Assembly (NCBI RefSeq): GCF_037042905.1 | Contig: NC_087252.1 | Coordinates: 29,068,994 to 29,132,993, forward strand | From: Lytechinus pictus | Taxonomy: Eukaryota; Echinodermata; Echinoidea; Temnopleuroida; Toxopneustidae | Direction of reading: 5' to 3' | DNA length: 64,000 nucleotides | Part shown: positions 58,201 to 64,000 of the stretch, piece after piece | Layout of the letters: each line of letters opens with the position of its first letter | How positions within the stretch are numbered: position 1 is the stretch's first letter | Translations under genes and position numbers: made by a program | Notes under the pieces: generated by a model | What the model was told of the DNA's origin: nothing | Databases searched by the model: none | The model's input: only the letters and a program-made list of their open reading frames with translations

Positions 58201-61041
58201 TGCATTTAATATGTTGACATTGGCTGGCTTTCGATAGTTACGATTGATCCCATCAATCGCAACTCTTTGTAAGACGGGCCCCAGGTGTCCCCAGTCTGAA
58301 AATACTTTCACACTGTTGAATTAGAGCAATCCAACTGTGTAAATCACATATTCACATAGCCGACCATGTGAACACGATGTAAACAGTCACACTGTCTAGT
58401 GTCCACAGTGTGGAAATATCTTCACTGTTGAATTTGATCATGTTAACCTGATGTCAATAATATTTTTTCACATAGATAGTCAACTATGTGAACACACTGT
58501 GATCACATTGTGTGACACTGTGTTCATCCCTGCAGGGCACGAGCATCATATATCTAATAGAGATCAACAATTTAATAACCATTAATTTAATGTATTAATA
58601 ACCTGATTTATAAAATAATGGTTAGTCCCTTATATTTAGTATAGCGCCTTTAAATGCGCTACATTAGGCCTGGTTCCCTAATTTCTTTTGCTCAATACAC
58701 ATGAATAGTTGCTTTATACATGGATGGCAAACTTATAAAAGCATGTGTACCCTTTTTCCTACATTGCATCATAAACTGCAAATTATTAGTAATCAATAAA
58801 AGAGTCAATTTAACCAAATATCATCATAAGCTTGTTGTTATAAATTTATTTTCATTTAATTTTATTTTTGTTCTTAATTGATACTGTTTTTGTTTGTCTT
58901 CGTATTTTTATAATTATTCATTATCTATTATGTAGATGCGTTGCGGGCGAGTGGATAAATCTGTGGAATATGAAACACGAGGTCCTGGTTTCGAGTTTAT
59001 CTTCATTTGCCATTCGCCACCTAAGTGTAGTAAATGGGTACCCGGTAGGAAGAAATTCCTCGAAAGCTTGAACGCAACGGCAGCCCCGTGAAAGCCAGCT
59101 GGGAGACTAGTTTTCGGAACTGACGTGCATGGCTAACCTTGGTAAATATGACGTTAGTATTATCATTTATTTACAATTTTCTTCGTTCAATTATTCATAA
59201 ATTGAATTGAATTGAATTTATTAGAACTTCACTGGCAATTGCCAATATTTTGTTCATAACAAGAAGTACAAAATGATACAAGACAAATATACAATGCAAG
59301 GAATATAAGCAAATAAACAAAAACAAAATAGTATTTCGTCAAAAAGAAAAGAAAAAAAAAAAAATAATAAAAATAAAAAAAGAAACAACTTATAAATTAT
59401 ATACAAATGTACACAATAAACATATGAATCATTCGGATAGATATTTTGACAATGAATATAGAGACTGATATCCAAGAAAAGATAAAGAAAACATAAAGAA
59501 AGTGAGAGAGGAAAGGGAAATAAAGAGGAAAGAAGTTCGAAAATGGAGAGAGCGGGAAAGAGAGGAAGAATGAGAAGAATGGCATTACATGTAAACTCAT
59601 TGTGTAAAAATATTGCGAATATATTATATTTATGTATATATGTATTCAAGATTAATTTATATTGTTTGATCCATTATTGTTATTGTTGTTACCTGCTCAC
59701 TCCTTAAATGGGGTGAAATGGCAATTAAAATGGTTTATTACATTGCCACTTGGAAATCGCATTTGTAGAAAACGATATTCCACTGGGAAATTGTCCAAAA
59801 ATATACATTATCCATCAGATTGCTTCAATCTACCATATTGGGGGCATATATGCACTGCCATATTATTCATATCATTAGCCCGGGTAAACTTTTATTGGTT
59901 CATGTTAATGGCATATATCCCGATTCGTATCCGTACCGCCTACTCACTCTCTCATCTATAAAATTATTTCGCAACGATCTGTGGGTCGAATGAGCATACT
60001 GTAATGCACTGAATTGACGAGTTTCCATGGTGATTTTTGTATTAATTGGAGTTGATTTTATCACCTCCGAAAACGGTGTTCATGTCTAGTGTGTATTCTG
60101 GGAAACCGATGTATCTTTTTAGCATTCGGGAAATTATGTCTTTGTTTAATTTCTTACTATGGAGAGACTATTATTATAATATTTGTCAGTATGCTTATAC
60201 TTTTTTTTTCCATCTGACGTCGTGTCATAAAATGCAAATAACCAATTCAACTTTGAAGGAGTGCGCGCTTTTGATATTTAATTGCATGTTGTGTTTTCCA
60301 ATCAAAATATGTATGCAAAATGCTTTTTGCTGGTAATATGTAAGCGTATAGATTCATGGTAATAAACTATATAATTTATTTTTATTTTCAGTTTTATTTC
60401 ATCAGGGTGGCCGCATTAATTAACAAACTACTATCCTTGAGGGCCCTGAGATAAAAATCAATATGTACTATATTTACAAAGAATGAATACATAAATCAAA
60501 ATGGCATACACTAAAACAACAGATATATAACAAACATTAAATTCTGCTGCATTGTTGTACAGTGCTAACTCTCTTCTGATAAGGCATATGCTAGGCGCTG
60601 TATAGTATAAGTTAGTGTAGACATTATCAGAATTATTATCAAATAAACGTAATAAAAATGATGATGATGATGATAATAATAATAATGATCAACAGCTCTT
60701 GTATAGCGCATATCACATTACGACTATAACGTCTTTATGCGCTTCCAAAGGACTTATTAGATATTGTTACCCCGGCCTAAGCTTGGCGCCCACGCATTTC
60801 AAGGAGTTCCAACCAGGTATCCATTAAGTATTTACCTCACTAGGGTCGAGTGTAGCACAATGTGGATAAACTTCTTGCTGAAGGAAGCTACGCCGTGGCT
60901 TGGATTTGAACCCACGACCCTCTATTTCAAAGTCCAAAGACTAATCCACTGGGCCCCAACGCTAATACCAATTTCAGTCTTTAAACTTACCATAGGTGTC
61001 GTAACAGTTGCTGACATATTTGTGTCTGGTGATATAATCAT
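43658..61041 (-). CDS. Adhesion/secretin-type (family B) seven-transmembrane receptor, 11 coding exons
   Basis: Exons in transcript order: 60991-61041 (CDS part), 57446-57555, 55568-55670, 53800-53892, 52179-52303, 49095-49161, 48069-48160, 47314-47440, 46439-46480, 44791-45276, 43658-43825. All junctions are GT/AG and all phases agree, giving 487 residues. Predicted helices: TM1 ~32-51, TM2 ~61-83, TM3 ~92-117, TM4 ~133-150, TM5 ~169-195, TM6 ~218-238, TM7 ~241-268. C91 at the top of TM3 and C162 in loop 2 can form the conserved disulfide. TM4 (LGWITPLFV), the YCFLPVED loop, TM6 (FLLLDWSFF) and FSTEVQTEYERR after TM7 resemble adhesion GPCRs (GWxxP, LTWxFG, NxEVRxEY). The N-terminus is only ~30 residues with no GAIN domain or signal peptide. 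The tail is Ser/Asn-rich. Ligand and orthologue are unknown to me. Confidence 0.82.
44791..45276 (-). CDS. Receptor exon 10 (cytoplasmic tail)
   Basis: Starts VQTEYERRVGPCCPWFRKSS; 162 residues rich in Ser, Asn and Gly (for example SVASSSSNHAQGS). CCPW just after TM7 could be palmitoylated (inference). Acceptor ttgaag, donor gtaatt. Confidence 0.82.
45620..45900 (+). mobile_element. SINE family A, diverged
   Basis: atgggttcgattccaagcca, cttcagcaataaatgtatcc, cccaggtgagttggatgggt. Receptor intron 9. Confidence 0.75.
45920..46240 (+). other. Unassigned 106-codon frame
   Basis: Open frame in receptor intron 9, opposite strand (MHRHTESMQAHSSFVQCLGA start). No recognised domain; probably chance, possibly a decayed fragment. 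Confidence 0.15.
46439..46480 (-). CDS. Receptor exon 9 (TM7 end, 42 bp)
   Basis: SICIFFLFGVFSTE, 14 whole codons between acceptor tttcag and a gtaaaa donor. It completes TM7; equivalent to GFFIFLFHCLLN of adhesion GPCRs. Confidence 0.82.
46857..47013. mobile_element. Foldback MITE, GGGGCCTGTTGCATAA type
   Basis: Almost identical to 26783-26940, suggesting recent activity. Receptor intron 8. Confidence 0.88.
47314..47440 (-). CDS. Receptor exon 8 (TM6, most of TM7)
   Basis: PNARACAVVSAFLLLDWSFF, then VLALRLNVTAVNVLWAFNKL. Trp in TM6 and AFNKL in TM7 match adhesion-GPCR patterns (LTWxFG, FNSLQG). Acceptor tgacag, donor gtaagt. Confidence 0.85.
48069..48160 (-). CDS. Receptor exon 7 (TM5 end, intracellular loop 3)
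   Basis: TNYTCLCYVLYEYITTKKKD, then KKNLPQVLSVV: end of a helix and a Lys-rich cytoplasmic loop, as expected for G-protein contact. Acceptor ccatag, donor gtaagt. Confidence 0.82.
48395..48700. repeat. Diverged partial copy of the 28093-28574 element
   Basis: Shares tcgagtc...aactactcatat.ccggcca...acccataatgc and the atttataacacacattcagtgaga segment. Receptor intron 6. Confidence 0.65.
49095..49161 (-). CDS. Receptor exon 6 (extracellular loop 2, TM5)
   Basis: YCFLPVEDNIIFAFLVPGLL then IIM; equivalent to the adhesion-GPCR pattern CWLSxExxFIWSFIGPVxLI. Acceptor ttccag, donor gtaaat. Confidence 0.87.
49182..49210. repeat. (GA)n microsatellite
   Basis: About 14 GA units 20 bp from the receptor exon 6 acceptor. 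Confidence 0.95.
49211..50700. other. Receptor intron 5 part
   Basis: No exon seen. Includes a G-rich repeat remnant (49625-49890) and poly-C at ~50150. Confidence 0.4.
50703..51038. repeat. 166-bp tandem duplication
   Basis: Two copies, marked by ggatgg.catgaaccacattc and gttccatccatca. Receptor intron 5. Confidence 0.85.
51039..52178. other. Receptor intron 5 part, no gene seen
   Basis: AT-rich; a short frame at 51778-51963 is not supported. Confidence 0.4.
52179..52303 (-). CDS. Receptor exon 5 (loop and TM4)
   Basis: ATYKTPDIGSTSQYCALGWI, then TPLFVVASTAGLQLDKYGNA. GWxxP in TM4 is typical of adhesion GPCRs. The TA left at the donor completes a Tyr codon with exon 6. Confidence 0.85.
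52601..53120. mobile_element. 520-bp element with poly-G/poly-C ends and 8-bp target duplication
   Basis: Ends CCCGGGGG...GCACTC and GAGTGCCCC...CCCGGG, flanked by CGGTCACC on both sides (52593-52600, 53121-53128). Interior has tandem aatgctatgc..ggagcgg units. An 8-bp duplication fits hAT-type transposition. Receptor intron 4. Confidence 0.82.
53330..53460. repeat. ATT-rich microsatellite
   Basis: Imperfect ATT/TTA triplets in receptor intron 4. Confidence 0.75.
53540..53815 (-). repeat. ~75-bp tandem array of receptor exon 4 donor
   Basis: The exon end ATCGTCTTAAAG with donor gtaggttatcccgtg recurs at ~53725, ~53648 and ~53575 (real donor 53799), spacing 73-77 bp. Two of the three extra copies keep a GT donor; that at 53648 has GC. 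Confidence 0.9.
53800..53892 (-). CDS. Receptor exon 4 (TM3)
   Basis: AACIAVALMIHFFELSEAFW, then TLGMIVQIVLK. The Cys followed by a His-Phe-Phe helix and a Trp is the family-B TM3 pattern. Donor gtaggt; its last 12 bases and donor recur three more times in the intron. Confidence 0.85.
53893..55160. other. Receptor intron 3 part
   Basis: AAATGAATAAATGAAT-type short repeat at 53900-53975, and a dispersed repeat at 54270-54450. No exon seen. Confidence 0.5.
54270..54450. repeat. Dispersed repeat, left-half copy (diverged)
   Basis: Shares ccagttg...attccggaagaa...gtgtaattgctgagaaat with 80-225. Lies in receptor intron 3. Confidence 0.55.
55183..55240. repeat. (AT)n microsatellite
   Basis: About 28 uninterrupted AT units. 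Confidence 0.97.
55568..55670 (-). CDS. Receptor exon 3 (TM2)
   Basis: RRFESDRAITVCCFLLTMSA, then QHITLVSGLYSTSNQ. The acceptor (ccctag) and donor (gtgaga) give exactly the phases needed to join exons 2 and 4; without the splice the frame runs into a stop. Confidence 0.8.
55671..56405. other. Receptor intron 2 part, no gene seen
   Basis: aatcgtaatttgaatgat / atcatcattac words around 55740-55890 suggest a decayed foldback. Confidence 0.35.
56410..56645. repeat. (CA)n/ACACCC-rich simple repeat
   Basis: Imperfect CACACA/CACCCA tract; the long open frames here are by-products. Confidence 0.85.
57035..57273. mobile_element. Foldback MITE, CACTGTAAAACTGTGGTGTT type
   Basis: Ends cactgtaaaactgtggtgtt and aacaccacagtttttgctgtg; interior made of ggtgtta/taacacc words. 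TGG flanks both sides. Receptor intron 1; opposite-orientation copy at 62005-62242. Confidence 0.85.
57446..57555 (-). CDS. Receptor exon 2 (TM1)
   Basis: TVTPMTTDSLPPEVTAALII, then SIILIFSTLIMLIYAN: a short Thr-rich extracellular stretch and a clear hydrophobic helix. Donor gtgaga, phase 2. Confidence 0.8.
57860..58540. repeat. CACAGTG/AACACTG-rich repeat split by a MITE
   Basis: Many short words such as cacagtgtg and aacacactgtg on both sides of the MITE at 58015-58281, suggesting one element interrupted by another. Boundaries approximate. Confidence 0.55.
58015..58281. mobile_element. Foldback MITE, GGGCCCTGTCTTACAAAGAG type
   Basis: Second copy of the 40390-40657 family; inserted within a CACAGTG-rich repeat (57860-58540). 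Confidence 0.85.
58935..59170 (+). mobile_element. SINE family A-like, diverged
   Basis: gagtggataaatctgtgg, ctggtttcgagtttatc, then agtaaatgggtacccggtagg and the AT tail. Confidence 0.6.
59171..60650. other. Receptor intron 1 part, no gene seen
   Basis: A-rich and GA-rich tract (59330-59590), otherwise featureless AT-rich DNA. Confidence 0.45.
60655..60965 (-). mobile_element. SINE family A
   Basis: Minus-strand head (gtgggttcaaatccaagcca) and body; AT tail with ATG/ATA triplets toward 60655. Ends ~25 bp from receptor exon 1. Confidence 0.82.
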
Positions 61042-61099
61042 ATCAGTAAACGTAGGCTCTATGAAGGCCCCGGAATGTTCGCTTCATCCCATAGATCAC
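60991..61099 (-). CDS. Receptor exon 1: 5' UTR and start
   Basis: CDS begins at ATG 61041 (MIISPDTNMSATVTTPM); a second in-frame ATG is at 61017. An in-frame stop lies upstream. The 5' UTR part holds two out-of-frame ATGs: a two-codon uORF and a 14-codon uORF that ends just before the main start. The sequence at 61100 looks like an AG acceptor, implying a further non-coding exon to the right. One NxS glycosylation sequon (NMS). Confidence 0.65.
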
Positions 61100-62004
61100 C
61101 TGTTGGAAAAAATATTAAATGAAAAAATAAAAATTATAAAGAAATTATACTGAAGTAGCTGGTCACACGTATAGATCTAAAATCACTGGTGACATGTAAA
61201 TGTACGTTTTATTTATGTTGGTTTGATTAAATATATACAGTCATCCTCCAAATGCAAAATAGCTATTCTTGTCCCTAACAGGGGACAAGATTTATTTCCA
61301 GGGGTGCTACACACCCCCAAAAATCTTCGGGGTGCTGAAATAATGATGGAAAAACATGATACATCAAAATATTTCTTTCAATTAGCATTGAAATCCGTTT
61401 GATAATCACAACTCTTATGCATATACAGTGTAATTCTATAATTGCTAATTGTGAGGTACCACATATATACATATCATTTCCACACACCATCCATTCCTAA
61501 ATTATCTTCTCTTTTTATACATGATATTGTTATTCCATTATTTCAAAATAATAACTCTACATACCCGGCCTTGGCCTTGCCAACCTACAAACTAAGATCC
61601 TTTTGTGACTGTTTATCGTATATAACCATGTTTGTGCTTTTGTTGTATTACGGTATCTTTCTTGTACCCACATTTGTTATACCTCACATGTTTGTATACC
61701 TTGTACCTTTCTGCTTACACAGAAAGTATCTTAGGTTATTTATTTGAATATGCTGGCATTAAACCAATAAAGTATATTTGCTTGGAAAAACAGTGCGCAA
61801 AAGTAATATTCTCTCCCACGTATACACTTTTCGAAGACAAACGCATGTAAATTGTTACAATGTCGTCATCATTAAAGTATTATCATTGCCTTTTAAATTT
61901 ATTAATCACTCTTTATTTTGTTTAATCGTCTCATTCAGTAGATTCCTACCAGTGGCGTACAGATGGAGGGGGGGGGGGGTCTTGTGAGGCTCTTGCCCCC
62001 CCCC
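61100..62004. other. Upstream of receptor exon 1, no gene seen
   Basis: AT-rich. A G-rich repeat remnant begins at ~61950 (gtggcgtacagatgg). A non-coding 5' exon could lie here or beyond the window. Confidence 0.35.
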
Positions 62005-62242
62005 CACAGCAAAAAACTGGTGTTAACCGATGTACATAGAGGACCACACCAGTTATTTTACACCGGTGTTAAATTTACAGTGATAGTCTAACACCTATAG
62101 GTGTTATATCAACACATTTGGTTGTTACATTTACACTCTTTGGTGTTATGTCCAATCTCTAGGGTGTAATTTTAACACCTCAGGGTGTGGTCTTCTATTA
62201 ACACCAACTGGTGTCAGTTTCAACACCACAGTTTTTACAGTG
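62005..62242. mobile_element. Foldback MITE, CACTGTAAAACTGTGGTGTT type
   Basis: Inverted copy of 57035-57273, inserted in a poly-C-containing repeat (61950-62004). Confidence 0.85.
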
Positions 62243-64000
62243 CCTCAAATTTTCCACGACCAAGAAAAAAGAGAAAAGGAATTTAAAAAAAAGGAAAGAG
62301 AGAAAGGAAAAATATATCATTATTTTTCCGAATATTATGTCTAAATCTATCGCACAATTTTTCTACTAGAAATGTCGAAATTGTTGCTTGCAACAACATG
62401 CTTCGCTTGCTAGCAATTCTTTTAATAACCTTTACCCAATACGCCATATCTAGCCCCTTTATAATTTGTTTGCTCATGACGCCACTGATTCCTAATATCA
62501 GTATAAGTGCAGTGGTCCAAGGGCGGAAATCTCTCCCAAGGGGGGGGGGGGCAGGGGCTGGAAAATTTGACAAGCAAAAAGAAAAATAAGAAAATGAAAA
62601 AAAAGGGAATTACCCAAAAAGTAAGGTCATTCCGACCAAAATAAATCTGACAAGCAAAAAAAAGGAAAAAAAAGAAAGAAAGGTATTCACCCCAAAAGTA
62701 GCGTCATCTTGTCCAAAATACATGTTTTATTTCGATTTTGAATGATGTATTTCTTTCTACCAAAAATAGTAGGGGGACATTTGATATTTTGTCCCCCCTA
62801 CTATTTTTGGTAGGGGGGACGCATCCCCCTGGGATTTCCGCCCATGCTATGGTCCACCCATTATGTTTCCACCCTACATGTCAAATCCTATACGGCAACT
62901 GGAACGCTAATACCTATTTTTACGATCAAGAGGGTACTGCTATCAAATTAATAGTATCAAGCTCTGATAATTATGCGTTCATAATGAGCACGGATGATCA
63001 AAGCGATCGTTCTTGCGGAACAGCGGTTATCAGAGTGAGGTTATCGATACATTTAATGTGTGATAATTTCCTTTTAAAAAAATCGCACGATCAATCAGTT
63101 CATCACTATAATACAGAGTACGCCTTTGTTTTTTATTGCTTACTTTTAGTTATTCATGAAAACAAAGTTCTTCACTAGAGGATAATATAGTTTAGGATTT
63201 TGTGCATTACAAGAGCTTCCATTTCTGCCTATTAACAGGATTTGAATAAAACTGTGTAGTTCCGAAGGATAATTCCAATATTTTAAGAATTCTGAATTTT
63301 TCCAGGATACTTAGGGATTCCATACGCAACGTCTACACTGGCAAAATATCAAACGTTAACTTTGATCTTGTATATGTTCTGTAACTCAGTTTTGCTCGCT
63401 CTGTTCGATTGCTAAATTATGTTAAAAGTTAAACATATTAAATCATGGCGTTAGCACGCTTCAGAAAAATATATAAAGTAGAAGAAACGTATCCAGGCTA
63501 AATATTTTCATGATACATTTGGAAATTTTAGTTTTCACTGTCATTGTTTTCACTTGTTTCTTTTAGGGCAATTTCTTTTGAAAAGTGAAAGTACATGTAG
63601 GAGTAGCACTGAGCATAGAATGATGTTCATGATACGAATTATTTCTTGGTTGTTGTTGTTGTTTTTTGTTTTGTTTTTGCTTTGTTAGAATGTATTATTT
63701 TATTGAGCAACAGTATGAAAAAATGTTATGTACTATGAAACAGACTTGCCGACCACCCTTTATTGGCAGTATCTCTCGCCGAAGTTCATTGGAAGAAGAG
63801 GTTTTTTATTGGTAACTGAATATTCCATGCATTTGTCGCTTGCGGGCAATATAATGATTATATCCCCGGGGAATTAACAGAATATGAGCCCGGATCAATA
63901 CCATGATTCGGAGGATACGATGGCAAAGACCAGCACGGCTCGATAACCTTGCTGTCCCATTGTAATATATATTCTAATATCCGACATAATAATAGGCATG
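62243..64000. other. Right end of window, no recognised gene
   Basis: G-rich repeat remnant (62515-62580) and a 146-codon plus-strand frame (62738-63178) that begins inside the hairpin repeat and has no known domain. The rest is AT-rich. Confidence 0.4.
62757..62813. repeat. 23-bp-arm hairpin
   Basis: ctaccaaaaatagtaggggg and ccccctactatttttggtag arms around a ~10-base loop. A similar core (aaaaatagta) occurs in the 8065-8113 hairpin. Confidence 0.88.

Noticed and set aside
59254-59649. Hydrophobic 131-codon frame resembling a membrane protein
   Set aside because: Complement of an A/GA-rich tract, so Phe/Leu/Ser bias is compositional.
5205-60965. Possible tRNA genes (GGTTCGAATCC motifs)
   Set aside because: Every instance is followed by a SINE body and AT tail, and the cloverleaf arms are degenerate.
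62738-63178. 146-codon frame
   Set aside because: Begins within a hairpin repeat; no known domain or splice context. Mentioned as unassigned only.

Overview
This window is animal nuclear DNA: introns with GT/AG ends, AT-rich non-coding sequence, tRNA-derived SINEs, LINE debris, many small inverted-repeat DNA transposons, microsatellites. A marine deuterostome, most likely an echinoderm such as a sea urchin, is my inference from the RING-only TRIM-like gene, the transposon style and the gene content; no species is proven. There are no CRISPR arrays, rRNAs or genuine tRNA genes.

Three protein-coding genes can be supported. (1) 2908-4092, plus strand: an intronless RING-finger (TRIM/RNF-like) protein of 394 residues. 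(2) 7344-30576, minus strand: the first 18 coding exons (about 749 residues, signal peptide included) of NOMO, the ER-lumenal subunit of the back-of-Sec61 translocon complex. All exon phases join. The C-terminal third is not in the window, so the RING gene probably lies inside a large NOMO intron on the opposite strand. (3) 43658-61041, minus strand: an 11-exon gene, apparently complete, for a 487-residue seven-transmembrane receptor of the adhesion/secretin (family B) type, with a very short N-terminus and a Ser/Asn-rich tail. It was rebuilt exon by exon with consistent phases and is largely invisible as long ORFs.

Layout: 1-7.3 kb, RING gene among nested transposons; 7.3-30.6 kb, NOMO exons with repeat-filled introns; 30.7-32.8 kb, a 2.1-kb inverted-repeat element beside the NOMO 5' end; 33.8-35.2 kb, a foldback element holding a LINE fragment; 35-43.6 kb, gene-poor and repeat-rich; 43.7-61.1 kb, the receptor; 61-64 kb, repeats and no recognised gene.

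The most unusual pattern is that, at four places in the two spliced genes, a short segment spanning an exon-intron boundary has been tandemly amplified into the intron (NOMO exons 7, 9 and 15; receptor exon 4), leaving rows of decoy splice acceptors or donors. In one array each decoy is fused to a transposon arm; another shows a two-unit higher-order pattern. A partial duplication of the RING gene 3' end is a fifth related event. Other points: a transposon family with 6-bp target duplications seen in three copies, a SINE family sharing its 3' tail with a LINE in the same window, and a transposon carrying four perfect DR1 nuclear-receptor motifs inside NOMO.
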